Assembly (NCBI RefSeq): GCF_019393635.1
Contig: NC_057866.1
Span: 226,265,359-226,329,358, forward strand
Source of the DNA: Dromiciops gliroides
Lineage: Eukaryota; Chordata; Mammalia; Microbiotheria; Microbiotheriidae
Direction of reading: 5' to 3'
Length of the DNA stretch: 64,000 nucleotides
The notes under the pieces are model-generated. The model did no database searches, was not told the DNA's origin, and saw nothing but the letters and a program-made list of their open reading frames with translations. The number at the start of each line of letters is the position of its first letter. Positions within the stretch are counted from its first letter, which is position 1. This document shows positions 24,501 to 34,279 of the stretch, piece after piece. Both the position numbers and the translations under genes were made by a program.

Positions 24501-27500
24501 GTCATTTAAATATGATGAATCAAAAAGTAAACAAATAAATAAATAAATATGATGAATCGAGAGAATGGAAAGACATGTGAACTGATACAAAATGAATTAA
24601 AAAATCAAGAGTGTGGCAACCAGGGATCCTCAGGGAGCTTACCCTCTATTGGGAGGAGACACATATAAAAATAAAATTAAATTAAGAGGGAGAGAACATT
24701 AATAAATAATTAAAACCAATAAAATATTAAAATTTCAAAATTACATATAACCAAAAATATTAAATTATCATTAAATATAATATAAATAAATGTTATTATA
24801 AATTCTATACTAAAGCTAAATAAAAATATAAAATATTAAGTAAAACAAATGTTAAATGCAAGGTTACTTGAACCCATAGGACTTTTAAGAAGCCAACTAT
24901 AAAAGTATATTGGCGGAGGCAACTAGGTGGTGCAGTGGATAAAGCAATGGCCTTAGATTCAGGAGGACCTGAGTTCAAATCCGGCTTTAGACACTTGACA
25001 CTTAACTAGCTGTGTGACCCTGGGCAAGTCACTTTTTTTAAACCCTCATTGCCCTTAAAAAAAATAGTATATTGGCAAAAACAAAGGAAGATTTAAATAA
25101 TTAGAAAGATAGTTAATGCCCATTGATGGTGTCAGGGGTCCATGGCTGCTGATTGTACAGATATACAAAAGAAAATAGAGAAGGAATCAGAAGGTCATGT
25201 CAAAGATTCAGCCATCGTGACAGCTTCAAACATGTTTTTGAATCTCAAATGGACCCTCATTGCTTCAAGGCAATCCTTTTTTCTCTTACTGATTCCTTTT
25301 TATACCCACTATGAAGTGAGTATTCCAAAACTTTTCTATTCTGTTCAACAATCCCTTTTCCCTTCTCCCTCTAAAGACCATGTCTCATATATGACTGAGA
25401 AAAGGCAGCACTGGCCCTGAGCTCCCTCCTTCTAGATCTCAAAACCACTCTACATCGTTCTCCATTTTCCTTTTCTTTGTATCCATTTTAGAAGAAATCA
25501 TCCTTGCCAAGGCTCTTACTTGTTGTTGTCGTGGATCCCATCCCTTTATCTATCTCCTCTGGTAACTTATCCCTTGGATCATCCCTCCACTCTCTCATCT
25601 TCAATCCCTTTATCTACTTGCTCCTACCAACAAACAAGCCCAAATCTCATCCATTCTAAAAACAAACAAAAGAATGAATGAATGGATTCATGACCATATT
25701 CATTCCCTTAAAACTATCATCCCGGAGGGCAGCTAGGTGGCACAGTGGATAAAGCACCAGACCTGGATTCAGGAGGACCTGAATTCAAATCCATCTTCAG
25801 ATACTTGACACTAGCTGTGTGACCCTGGGCAAGTCACTTAACCCTTACTGCCCTGCAAAACAAACAAAAAAACCCTATCATCCCAAATCATACCTCCTTT
25901 TCATAACCAAACTGCTAGACAATGTTACCTATGTCTTATACTTGTTGCTTCTACTTTAATTCCCACTCACGTTTTAATCCCTTAGAAATCTGGTTACTGA
26001 CCTGATCACTAAACTGAAGCTACTCTCTTCAAGGTTACCAACTATCTCTAAATTGTTTAATCCAATGGCTATTTCTCAGTCCTCTCACTTCTTTCCTTAT
26101 GTTGCTCTCTCTAGGTCCTCCTACACCAATCACTACTCTCCAGTCTCGCTGGCTGTATCATAACCTATATGTAATATACTTTACCCAAGGACTCATAGTG
26201 TACTTGAGATGGACACCCGGAGCATAGGACAGAAATTCTCCGTGTATGCTGATTCAAGAACTCTAAGTACTGTGACTGTCTGGAAACACAGCTTCCTGGA
26301 TCTCCTCTCATCCCAAGACAGGTCAAGCTGAAATCTCAGAAATATAGAAAGTGTGTTGAGGGGAGGACATGAATCAGACGTGCTTACCCAAGTGTCTCCT
26401 CCTTAATTGTGCATGTTATCCAAGGATCTGTCCTGGGTCCTCTTCTCTTACTCTACCCTTATCTCTTAGCAATATCAACTCTCAAGAGTTCAATTATTAT
26501 CTCTATATCATATGATATGATGATTAGCATTTGATTATCAAATCTACATATTCAAGCCTTAATGAACTTGGAAGTCTGTGGTGGAAGTGGAGAAAAAGTC
26601 CACATGCTAGAGATATGATGAAAGTAGAACTTAGCAACAGATTTGTTGTAGGGGATGAGAGAGAGGAAAGAGGCAAAGATAGTTCCAAGGATATAAGCTT
26701 GGGTGACTAGAAGAATGGTGGCACCATTAACAGAAGTAGAAAAGTTAAATAAGGGTCTGAAGTAGGATTTGAACTCAGGTCTTCCAGACCCCAAGACCAG
26801 CATCCACTATACCACCTAATCTTTTTTTTGGGGGGGGGCACACCAGGCAATGAGGGTTAAGTGACTTGCCCAGGGTCACACAGCTAGTGTTGTGTCTGAG
26901 GCCACATTTTAACTCAGGTCCTCCTGAATCCAGGGCCAGTGCTTTATGCACTGCACCTCCTAGCTGCCCCCTTAGCTATCTAATCTTAATGGTACTCTAA
27001 TAAACTCATATTCATTAACGTAAGGAACTGGTTCTTTTTTTATCTTTGTATCTCCATTGCTAGCCCAGCACTTTGCCTATAGTAGGGTTGCTGAACTGAA
27101 TCAGATGATATATAAACTTTATGGGCGGGAGGGAAGGATTTATTAAGGACCCCAGCAGCTGCGGCAGGCGCCAGGTTAAGCACTGTACAAAAATTATTTC
27201 ATTTGACCCTTACATCCACTCTGGGACCATTTTACAGTTGAGGAAACTGAAGCAGGCAGAGGTTGGGTAGTTCTCCACGATCACAAAGACAGCTAATGTA
27301 GGAGTCTGGATTTGAACTCTAGTGTTCCTGACTCGGCACCCAGTGCTTTGTGCGACATGGCACCGCCTAGCGACTGAGCTGGAGACGTTATTGGTGTTAA
27401 CAATATTTCTGACTATAACTATATATATAAAAAACTTAACTAACATTTATTCTGAAAACAGAACAAAAATTTAACACACAACATGTATAAGGTAGCTGAT

Positions 27501-29092
27501 ATTTAAAGGCAGCTGATGGTACATTGGATGGAGCACCAGGCCTGGAGTCAGAACTGCTCGGTTCAAATGCAGTTTCAGAAATTTACTAGCTGTATGACTC
27601 TGGGCAAGTCATTTAATCTCAGCTTTCTCATCTGTAAAATGGCGATAATAATAGCACCTTTCCAGGGTCACTGTGGGGACCAAATGAGATAATAAACTAT
27701 AAAGCCCTTTGCAGTGTTTGGCACATAGTAAGCACTATATAAATGTTAGGTATCATCATCATCGTTATTATTAAAAAGCACATAGACACCAATCTTTCCT
27801 TCCTTCTCCTTCCTTCATACTCCCTCCCTCCCTTATAAGGAATCAATATTATTTAAGGATAACACTCAGTGTCCAATGAATCCAGCCTAAGCAAGGAAAC
27901 TGTAATGCTTCTCTATATTGCGCCCCCCCCCAAATTATGTAAATCAACATTGAGGCTCAAAATCCAATGAGGTTGGGGCAGCTAGGTGGCGCAGTGGATA
28001 GAGCACTGGCCCTGGAGTCAGGAGGACCTGAGTTCAAATCTGGCCTCAGACACTTAACACTTAACTACCTGTGTGACCCTAGGCAAGTCACTTAACCCCA
28101 ATTGCCTCACCAAAAAAAATCCAATGAGGTCAGCTTAAGAATACTTAGTCTTATATGAGAGAATATTTCAAATTACTAACAAGAAATCCAAAATGATACA
28201 AGGTTATTTCAAAAATTTGATATAGCAGCACAAAGCTGAAAATGTATAAATATTATTTATAAATGTAACAACTGTTTCATTTAAAAAATAATTGTTTTAA
28301 TGCTTCTGCTGTCTTTTTAGTTGTACATTAGCATAAAATCATTGATACAAAGTATTGCTGGGGTTAAAGAAATACGAATGATTCTGGAAAAAGTGCTATG
28401 TTTAGGGAGGACTTAAGATTTTCTGAATGAATGATGAATGATAATAAAGAATGCTTTATTTTCATGGATTTGCCACTAGTAAATCCAAAGCACTTTCTTC
28501 CTGTTCAAGGTACTATATATTTCCAATTCATATCTTTAGGCAACAGAAATTGCTGACGTGTCAGACTTCATCTATAGAGTTTCTTATCAGGAGTTCCCCT
28601 TTTCTCAGGGAAAACAGAAGTCTGGGGGGAAAAAAGAAAAATCTATGAAAACCAACCCATGCCCAACCACAATATTGTGAAAATTGTCTGAGAAAATAGC
28701 AGATGGCCAGGAAAAGCAAAAAAACCCACAAAACACTGGAAGTAGCACATTTCTTTTTACTTCTAACAATAGAACGTGTTGCAGTGTACTAGCCAAACCA
28801 AGGTGGTAATATTCCCAATTATTGATTGAAAATTGCAAATCAAAGGAATTTTACACATTTCTCTATTTCATACTGATCAAAGACCAAGTGTATATGAAAT
28901 GCGTTGACTTGAGATAACTGAAACTCCACTCATCTTTTTCTTCCCCCGTTTTAAAACATAACTATTCAAACAGAAAAAATAAGTACCTGCTGTGATCAAA
29001 TAAGCAGCGACAATGTTGTGCTCTACTGGTGAAAAAACTGAGTGACCTTCCTTTTCAGGTTCCAAACTCCTGAATGAATCATTCTGAAACAT
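12448..29092 (-). CDS. RRH: RRH (peropsin), whole coding span, seven exons
   Basis: RRH encodes peropsin, a seven-helix opsin of the retinal pigment epithelium that binds retinal and is thought to act as a light sensor or photoisomerase. Exons: 29092-28987, 23590-23400, 19922-19823, 17704-17551, 16542-16374, 14323-14145 and 12535-12448. They join in phase to 987 nt, or 328 residues plus stop; human is about 337. Expected opsin features are present: an N-glycosylation sequon at N4, cysteines C98 and C175 for the extracellular disulfide, D122-R123-Y124 at the end of helix 3, the retinal Schiff-base lysine K284 in helix 7, and NPxxY at 290-294. All visible splice sites are GT/AG except the exon 4 donor, which reads AT (see findings). 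The gene lies between LRIT3 and GAR1, as in human. Confidence 0.93.
12659..12804 (+). mobile_element. Short tRNA-headed SINE
   Basis: Forward copy, GGGTGGCTAGGTGGCACAGT to CAACTGCCTCACTAAAAAAC, just beyond exon 7 of RRH in intron 6. Confidence 0.87.
13155..13300 (+). mobile_element. Short tRNA-headed SINE
   Basis: Forward copy. Perfect 13-bp target duplication AAACAGTCAACAA at 13142-13154 and 13301-13313. Confidence 0.92.
13314..13425 (-). repeat. L2 3'-end fragment
   Basis: GTATTTATTAAGCACCCACT, TTTCAGACACTGG and GATGATCCCTGCTGGCAAAG, a reverse L2 end. The SINE above inserted at its edge. Confidence 0.55.
14145..14323 (-). CDS. RRH: RRH exon 6 (helices 6-7, retinal lysine)
   Basis: Acceptor TTTCCAG before 14323; donor AA|GTAAGT after 14145. 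Encodes MSVIMILMFLLAWSPYSVVC (helix 6), the FGDPKEIPP loop and APLFAKSSTFYNPCIY (helix 7). K284 is the chromophore lysine, and NPCIY is the NPxxY motif. The last two bases AA are completed by the first G of exon 7 to give lysine. Confidence 0.95.
14395..14512 (+). repeat. MIR-like fragment
   Basis: CATTGTGGTACAATCATGAG, then GTACTGTGGGCAAGTCACTT. Confidence 0.45.
14523..14778 (-). repeat. MIR copy
   Basis: Near full-length reverse MIR: TAGTACCTACCATGTGCCAG, ATTATCTCATTTGATCTTCA and GACTTGCCCATGGTCACACA. Confidence 0.75.
14818..14962 (+). repeat. L2 3' end
   Basis: TGTCTCCCCCATTAAAATGT, GGGCTTAGCACAATGTCTGA and CCCTTAATAAATGCTTGTTG. Confidence 0.65.
15118..15264 (-). mobile_element. Short tRNA-headed SINE
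   Basis: Reverse copy. Perfect 15-bp target duplication AACTTTGAGAATCTT at 15103-15117 and 15265-15279. Confidence 0.93.
15310..15559 (-). mobile_element. Mar1-like CORE-SINE
   Basis: TTGTTGTTCAGTCGTTTCAG, GAGGAAACTGAGGCAAATAG and TCTAGCTGCCC. Target duplication AGAACACAAG/AGAACACAGG at 15300-15309 and 15560-15569. Confidence 0.9.
15999..16151 (-). mobile_element. Short tRNA-headed SINE
   Basis: Reverse copy, GGCAATGAAGGTTAAGTGAC to CTACCTAGCTGCCCC, with AATTTT repeated on both sides. Confidence 0.85.
16175..16351 (+). mobile_element. Short tRNA-headed SINE beside the RRH exon 5 donor
   Basis: Forward copy (antisense to RRH) with a long C/A tail. Perfect 16-bp target duplication TAAAAGAAATATCCCC at 16159-16174 and 16352-16367. 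The second copy ends 6 bp from the exon 5 boundary, so the insertion lies about 22 bp into the intron. Confidence 0.94.
16374..16542 (-). CDS. RRH: RRH exon 5 (helix 5 and third cytoplasmic loop)
   Basis: Acceptor TTTTTCAG before 16542; donor AAG|GTAAGA after 16374. The leading A completes the codon split with exon 4; then comes SFVSYTMTVIAINFVMPL (helix 5) and a loop ending DWSNQVDVTK, as in human DWSDQIDVTK. Length is 169 nt, phase 0 at the end. A SINE sits only a few bases into the downstream intron. Confidence 0.93.
17012..17218 (-). mobile_element. Mar1-like CORE-SINE
   Basis: TGTTGTTATTTTTAGTTGTG, CCCATTTGGGGTTTTCTTAG and GAGGAAACTGAGGCAGAGTT. Near-duplicated ATATAGGTAT/ATATAAGTAT at the borders. 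Confidence 0.85.
17551..17704 (-). CDS. RRH: RRH exon 4 (helix 4 and second extracellular loop)
   Basis: Acceptor GTCAATAG before 17704. Encodes residues 133-183, with GRRMT after helix 3, WVNGFFWALMPIIGWAGYAP as helix 4, and the loop DPTGATCTINWRKND with C175. Human continues into an arginine split two bases past the last aspartate. Here those two bases are GC at 17552-17551, and the intron would begin ATAAGAGAG instead of GTAAGAG. Reading on into the intron gives Ala and then a stop at once. The start and body of the exon are certain; how its 3' end is spliced is not. Confidence 0.9.
19139..19283 (-). mobile_element. Short tRNA-headed SINE
   Basis: Reverse copy. Perfect 15-bp target duplication TGTAAAGTAGATTTT at 19124-19138 and 19284-19298. 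Confidence 0.93.
19319..19641. mobile_element. hAT-Charlie-like MITE with an inserted L2 end
   Basis: Terminal inverted repeats CAGTGGATCTCAAAG and TTGAAAACCACTG. The flanks TGCTAGAT and TATTAGAC fit a decayed 8-bp hAT duplication. Inside is the usual GGGACCCTTGGGAGTCTCTA wording. An L2-like 3' end at about 19399-19505 (GAGCTCCTTGAGAACAGGGA) is nested in it. Confidence 0.7.
19823..19922 (-). CDS. RRH: RRH exon 3 (helix 3 and DRY motif)
   Basis: A 100-nt exon with acceptor TTTCAG before 19922 and donor G|GTACAG after 19823. It encodes IYAGLNIFFGMASIGLL followed by an AIDRYLTIC segment, residues 100-132, plus one base of a split glycine. DRY is at residues 122-124. The phases fit exons 2 and 4. 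The exon is short and appears in no long ORF. Confidence 0.94.
20660..20762 (-). mobile_element. Mar1-like CORE-SINE, 3' part only
   Basis: GTTGTTAATTGTTTCAGTCA, CCCCATTTGGGGTTTTCTTG and TTCCTTCTCCAGG, then it stops at a C-rich run. Only the RTE-like 3' third is present. Confidence 0.8.
21050..21195 (+). repeat. MIR fragment
   Basis: GTGTGACCTAATGGATAGAA, CTAGCTGGATGACACTGGGC and CTCAGTTTCCTCACCTAGAA. Confidence 0.6.
21440..22207 (+). mobile_element. L2 3' region, split by a Mar1-like SINE
   Basis: ATGGCCCCTTCATACTCTTC, CCAGCCACATTGGCCTCTTG, CAAATCTCAGCTAAAATCCT and a 3' end GACTTAGCACAGTGCCCACC with TTAATAAATAC. The order matches the L2 ORF2 C-terminal region and 3' end. The Mar1-like copy 21660-21896 lies inside. 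Confidence 0.7.
21660..21896 (-). mobile_element. Mar1-like CORE-SINE inside L2
   Basis: TGTTGTTGTTCGGTCACATC, CCCCATTTGGGGTTTTCTTG and GTGACTTGCCCAGGGTCACA. TTGGTTCCCTG and TTGGCTCCCCTG border it as a near target duplication. Confidence 0.88.
22216..22368 (-). mobile_element. Short tRNA-headed SINE
   Basis: Reverse copy. Target duplication GACATCTT at 22208-22215 and 22369-22376. Confidence 0.9.
23400..23590 (-). CDS. RRH: RRH exon 2 (helices 1-2)
   Basis: Acceptor TTTGTAG before 23590; donor CAG|GTATTT after 23400. Encodes residues 36-99, including the FVKYKELRTPTN loop, NLAVTDIGVSSIGYPMSAA and the helix 3 entry YAGCQ with the disulfide cysteine C98. It is nearly identical to human peropsin. 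Any reading past CQ is intron. Confidence 0.95.
23820..23981 (+). mobile_element. Short tRNA-headed SINE
   Basis: Forward copy with a C/A-rich tail. Perfect 17-bp target duplication AACAATGATAGAGCCGG at 23803-23819 and 23982-23998. Confidence 0.95.
24052..24280 (-). mobile_element. Mar1-like CORE-SINE
   Basis: TGTTGTTGAGTCATTTCAGT to CCACCTAGCTACCC. Target duplication GGTTCCTTAGCT/AGGTCCTTAGCT at 24040-24051 and 24281-24292. Confidence 0.9.
24915..25065 (+). mobile_element. Short tRNA-headed SINE
   Basis: Forward copy. Target duplication AGTATATTGGC at 24904-24914 and 25066-25076. Confidence 0.9.
25440..26560 (+). repeat. L2/CR1-clade LINE remnant (tentative)
   Basis: ATCTGTCCTGGGTCCTCTTC and TCAATTATTATCTCTATATC resemble the reverse-transcriptase region of L2/CR1-type LINEs (a VLGPLLF then YADD region in better copies). 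Decay is heavy and the limits are approximate. It is split by the SINE at 25724-25874. Confidence 0.4.
25724..25874 (+). mobile_element. Short tRNA-headed SINE
   Basis: Forward copy. Target duplication CTATCATCCC at 25714-25723 and 25875-25884. Confidence 0.92.
26824..26979 (-). mobile_element. Short tRNA-headed SINE
   Basis: Reverse copy with a G-rich/T-rich tail. Target duplication CTAATCTT at 26816-26823 and 26980-26987. Confidence 0.88.
27135..27360 (-). repeat. MIR copy
   Basis: TTATTTCATTTGACCCTTAC, then GAGGAAACTGAAGCAGGCAG and CTGGATTTGAACTCTAGTGT, in reverse orientation. Confidence 0.6.
27505..27775 (+). repeat. MIR copy, near full length
   Basis: GCAGCTGATGGTACATTGGA, ACTAGCTGTATGACTCTGGG and CTCATCTGTAAAATGGCGAT, then GTTTGGCACATAGTAAGCAC. 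Confidence 0.75.
27974..28115 (+). mobile_element. Short tRNA-headed SINE
   Basis: Forward copy. Target duplication AATCCAATGAGGT at 27961-27973 and 28118-28130. Confidence 0.92.
28987..29092 (-). CDS. RRH: RRH exon 1 (N-terminus, start of helix 1)
   Basis: ATG at 29092-29090. The 35 complete codons include an NDS sequon and the VFSPVEHNIVAAYLITA segment leading into helix 1, which matches human VFSQTEHNIVATYLIMA. The donor is G|GTACTT at 28986, phase 1. The split glycine is completed by exon 2. Confidence 0.92.
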
Positions 29093-30164
29093 TTTGTAGA
29101 GTAGATGCTGGGGAACAACTTTCCAGACAAGTCTTCAGAAGCTACGAAATGTTTTCAGGGAAAGATTTTCAAGACAAATCAGTTCCACTGATAGACCTGA
29201 AAGAGAAGACCTTTTACTGGAGGGCATCCCCCACTAGATTTAATTGGGCTCAACTGAAAATGGGTTAAGTTCCCACAACAAGAGATAAGCTTGTTAGTAG
29301 AACAAAGAGCAACCAACACTAAGCATTTTGGCCAAGATGCTTGGGCATCAGCCTTAAGTCTAAAGAGATTACTAAGTATTGGGGCCAGACCCTGCCACAA
29401 TAGGCTGAGAAAAAATTCTTCTAGATCTCGTAAATATGAATTGCCAGTTGAGAATGTTCTCTAATTGTATTGAACCTAGAAAACAGTGTGTGTGTATGTG
29501 TGTCTCTAATTCTAAGACTACACCTAGAAAACAGTTCTGGGGCTAGGTACACGTGAAGGTAAGGGATAGATAGGTGGAATGCATGGGTAGCTAGGGAGAA
29601 GGATCTGAAAGCAGGGAAAAGGAGAAACAATAAAGGATTGTGTCCCTCCCACAGGGCTAAGCTTAGCTATAGTAAACAAATTTCAGAGAGGACAGTGGGT
29701 GACCTGCCAAAAAATACTAGTGAGGCACCAAGCAAGTTAAATTCTAAGGCCTGGCAGATGCTAGATGTAGGGCATGTTGTGGGGCACCTATTGTGTGATG
29801 TGGCAGAACTGCTTAGACTTGCCAAAATAGAGCTGGGGCAACCCCAAATTCTAAATCAAGTCACCCAAGAAGATAGATCAACCTTTCAACTTAAACATCT
29901 TGGAAACAATAGACAACAGACTGAAACAGAAGAGCTGGGAACCCAGAGCCCAGAGCCATTTGCACTGAGACCACAAAAAGAGCTACAGGATGCTACAACA
30001 TAAGGAAGAGGAAAGGTTATAAGGGACTCCAAGTCTGAGCTTCAGCGACCTTAGTATCAAAACATCACAAACATCCTTCTTATCTATGTCTGAGTGGTTT
30101 CCCTTTGACGGACATGAGAAGGAACCAATAGAAAACCAGGAAGGATATAAGCTCATAGATCAAG

Positions 30165-30397
30165 TGTTCAGTCATTTCAGTTACATCTGATGACCCCATT
30201 TGGGGTTTTCTTGGCAAAGATACTGGAATGATTTGCCAATTCCTTCTCCAGCTCATTTTTTACAGATGAAGAGACTGAGGCAAATAGGGTTAAGTGATTT
30301 GCCCAAGGTCACCTAGTTGGTGTCTGAGGCCAGGTTTGATCTCAGGAAGAATCTTCTTTGTCCAGCATTTCTATTCACTGTACCACCTAGCTATCCC
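30165..30397 (-). mobile_element. Mar1-like CORE-SINE
   Basis: GTTCAGTCATTTCAGTTACA to CCACCTAGCTATCCC. Near target duplication AGATCAAG/AGATTAAG at 30157-30164 and 30398-30405. Confidence 0.87.
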
Positions 30398-30429
30398 AGA
30401 TTAAGAAGCAGAATCATTCTTTAAAAAGT

Positions 30430-30575
30430 CAATCCAGTCCAACTCTACCACCCACCTCCCATTTTACAGATGAAGAGACTGAGCCCCAAAGAGAAAAAGT
30501 AACTTACCCAAGGTCATACAAGCGGTCACTGGTAGAGCCCAGGATTCGAACCCAGGCTCTAACACCAACCATGGT
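30430..30575 (-). repeat. MIR fragment
   Basis: CCATTTTACAGATGAAGAGA, ACTTACCCAAGGTCATACAA and CCAGGATTCGAACCCAGGCT. Confidence 0.6.
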
Positions 30576-31239
30576 GTCTTTTCCATTACAGCAATCTGAC
30601 TTCCAAAATGAATGATGCAGATTCTCTTGCAGCTGAAAATTACAAGAAAATGTTTGTTTTCTGCCACCCTTGAAAGTGCATTTTGTTAAAGTCCCCATTT
30701 TTTGGATGTGGGGGCCAGGAAAAGAGCTTCAGCTATGTGGAAGTACTGATGATGCATCTTAATAACTCCTCACTTATAGGGCAAGTAGTGACAAGATTAT
30801 TGTGCCTATTTTATATATAAGGGAACTGAGACACAAACTTTGTTTAAGGATCTGGAAGACTTGAAAATTGTATAATTGTCTTCTTTGGCAGCAACCTCAC
30901 CCCGTTTTTTGAAAAAAAATCAATGGTAACATACTGGTACTAATAAATGGTACTTAATAAAAAGTGGTTATTATTTTGTCAGGAGTCTGAATAACAATAT
31001 TTTGTTAATAATATGAACGGAAACTCAGGCCTAATTAATGACTGATATCCATGTGGATAATTGAAAGCAGAGGGACAGCATACTTATATTTACAAATGAC
31101 ACAAAACTGGGAGGGAGAGTTAATACACTGGATGACAGTTAATACCCAAGGAACTCTTGATAGGCTACACCACCTAAAAAGATGAAAACAGGAATATAAT
31201 AATTTGGGGGTTCAAAAATTGAACTTCACAAGGTAGAAC

Positions 31240-31468
31240 AGGCATGGTATAAAGACTGGAGTCAGGAAGACCTGTCTTCCTGCTAGCCTCAGACCCTTAC
31301 TAGCTGTGTGATCGTAGCCAAGTCACTTAACACCGGCTCCCCCTCCCCGCCCCCACCTCCCTGCCTGTTTCCTCATCTATAGAATGATCTGGAGAAGAAA
31401 ATGGCAAACCACTCCAATATCTTTACCAAGAAAACCCTAAATGAGGTCACAGACACAACAAAAACCTA
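31240..31468 (+). mobile_element. Mar1-like CORE-SINE, forward
   Basis: GGCATGGTATAAAGACTGGA, TTACTAGCTGTGTGATCGTA and, at the 3' part, ATGGCAAACCACTCCAATAT and AACCCTAAATGAGGTCACAG. This is the sense orientation of the RTE-like tail. Confidence 0.85.
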
Positions 31469-31834
31469 AAGTTTACAAAGTGTTTTACAAATGTTAGCTC
31501 ATCAACAATAACACAAGAATCTCATCAATAAAACTTTAGATTACAATTGTCTAAATTTGGGCTTTTAACATTGTTTCCATTCTTGTTACTTAGACTTCTC
31601 AGTATTTGTCTTTTCTCGTAATCACTTCAGCAACACCAGGAGACATTCTCTTCCCGATTTGTTACATATATTTTTTCACCACTTCTAAAATAACAATTTA
31701 AATGATTGAAGATATTTGAATTATTATTTATAACCTTTTTTTGGAAATAAGCTTATTTATATTATGGTTACCAACACCCCCCACACCCGTGTCCAAATGT
31801 AAGGAACAGCATGATGAGGCAACTCTTCTGTGTC

Positions 31835-32070
31835 ATAAACCTAAACTGGTGATGGAAAGTTCATTTGGAAGAACAAAAAAAGAACTTCAAAGAAACCAAG
31901 GAAAAAAGATGTAAAAAAGACTCAGCAGTATCAGACCTTAAACTATAAGATTAGAGGATTGAAGCATAAAATGGTCAATTTCAATTGTTTTAAATTAAAA
32001 ATTTCTTGTATAAATAAAACCTATGCAGCCAAGAATAGAAGGAATGCAGAAAATTGAGGTGGGGGGGGGG
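31835..32070 (+). mobile_element. L1 ORF2 fragment (tentative)
   Basis: GGAAAGTTCATTTGGAAGAA, TATCAGACCTTAAACTATAA and CCTATGCAGCCAAGAATAGA follow the order of the L1 ORF2 C-terminal region. Confidence 0.5.
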
Positions 32071-32525
32071 GACTTTTGTAGACAATTTCTCAGATATGAT
32101 TGGGTGGGGATTATTGCTGGGGTGCAGGAAATTAGTTGGTTTAGAAAAAACATGGTAAGACTTGGACTTATGAAGATGCTATGCACCTTCAGAGAAACAG
32201 ATGGGTGGAAATTAGTACAATCTTATATGTGTATGTTTATAGATACCTATATATGTGTTTGTGTGTATCTCCACTCTTAATTGTAGCATTTAGGGTGGGT
32301 TAGGAGGAGGAAGGGAAATTAAATACACAGCAGAGAACAAAAGAAAACCTACAAGGAAGCAAAGAAAAGGTGGGCAGCTTTGAAAACAATGCATATTTAT
32401 TATATAGGTTTTCTTGAAATGGAAATGTAATGTTTTATATTGACTCCTCTCATGTTCTGCTCTGTACATGGCATTTTTTTTTCCTTTTTTCACGTATTTA
32501 AGTTTAAAATAAAGTCACCAAAAAT
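32071..32525 (+). repeat. L1-associated or unclassified interspersed repeat
   Basis: AAGGTGGGCAGCTTTGAAAA, GGTTTTCTTGAAATGGAAAT and an AATAAA-containing end, TTAAGTTTAAAATAAAGTCA, look like the 3' UTR of a retroposon. I cannot assign a family. Confidence 0.35.
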
Positions 32526-34279
32526 AAATGTCTTCATCCATTTGGTATTTCTTATGGGGATGGACAGGCCAAATTCTTTTGACCTTTCTCTCTGCAAAGT
32601 CTTGGGTCTTGCTGAAATTAATGTCATTCACCAACAGGAACATCTGGAGGACTTCAATATCCACAGAGAATATTATTACCTTGACATGTACTCTGCATTG
32701 GATCACCTCCATCATAGTGTTGAATATTTTTCTTTCACTTCATGTTATCTCCAAGAGGGTGATTGAACAGTGTTATTTCTATTGTTACATCTTCCACTGA
32801 ATCCTAAGAGATCCATATTCAAAGTAGAACAGGAAAAAAAACTGAACTTGAAACAACTTATGCATTAAATATCACTTACTATTCCTATTTAAGTTTACAT
32901 TAAATTCAACATGCAACGAACTCTCATTCTTTTTTCATTTTGCTAACCCTATTCATTGCTAGCCCTTCCCCCTAACAAATAAACAGACCTTGTGTCAGAT
33001 AGGCATACTCAAGCAAAATGAATCCTCACATTAACCATGGCTGAAAACCTATCATTCTGTTGAGATCATGGCTTGTCAGTCAGTGGGTACTGTACCTGTC
33101 CTCAGGAGTTATGGTTGGTTATTGCACTGACCAGAGCTCAAAGGTTCCAATGTTTTTAATTAGAATTTTTCATACACTATTAATAGATGAAGGAAGAAAA
33201 AGCTTGCTGAAAAAGGCGTTGAGTTGGGTGAGTTTTTCATAATCAAAAAAACTGAAACTTCTCTAGAAACTAAAAAATTTTCTAGCAGTTTCTCGACAGG
33301 GTAACCTGACTAATGTGGGGTATCCCTATGTAATTGAGCAGTAGCAGAATAGCCTTTGGATATGAATAGACAACACAGGAGCTTCCAGTTTCAAATAGAT
33401 GTTTGGTCCCAGTGTGGATACACATTTGGAGAAGACAGATTGTTCTCAGGAAATTATGGGCTACTCCACCCTAATTCTCAGGAGCTCCTCAGACCTTATG
33501 GACCAACCCTGAACTGCTTCCACCAGGGTTACTTCAAGTATACTTCTGTGATATAAGAACTGCCTGATTCTAATACTGTGGCCCCAAGGTTTCCATTACT
33601 ACCAAACAAGAACAAACTCAGACCTAGGAAGAATGTATTCCATTTTGTCCAGAAAAGTACTTATCCCAAAGTCACAGGATTAATGGTCAGAGCCACACTT
33701 TTAGAAAAATCAGTATAGCAACTAGCTTTAGTCACCTTGAGGTGACTTCTAAAATTGGGAGTTAATCACTAAAGCTGCTTGGATCAAGTTCTCAGTTACC
33801 TCCTCTATTAACAACTGTATACCTTGTATACCTCTTGTCATTCATTAACTTCATACAGCACTATCCACACATGGTCATTTAATAAATATTCTTTAATCAT
33901 AAGTATAGCTTACATAAGAAATTAATTCCTTAATTTGGTTATTGATCTGTTAGAATACAGGATATAGGTTATATTTCTATGCCTTAAAAATGGGGCAATT
34001 ACAGATAACTTAATGAAGCCATACACAATGCAAAACAAGAGTGACAAATGGTTTCTTTCAAAATTTCTCTACACCAGGCTTATAAATCTTTTACTTCTGA
34101 CCAAGACCACATATTCTTAATGAAAATAACATCTTTAAGAACAGTAATAATGGGAACCAACCAAAGTTTATACTGTAGGAATGCCATACAACCACTAGAG
34201 GGCCATATTCATCCATTTATCTATCACGACATCAATTTTATAAATCATAGAATCAGATTTTAGCATTGTAAGAATCTTA

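Larger units (their letters stand above)
12536..28986 (-). other. RRH: RRH introns 1-6
   Basis: Introns: 23591-28986, 19923-23399, 17705-19822, 16543-17550, 14324-16373 and 12536-14144. They are loaded with short SINEs, Mar1-like SINEs, MIR, L2 and one hAT-like MITE, listed separately. Long stretches without a recognised repeat are 17790-19080, 19930-20650, 22380-23390 and 28130-28980. I see no further coding exon in them. Confidence 0.7.
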
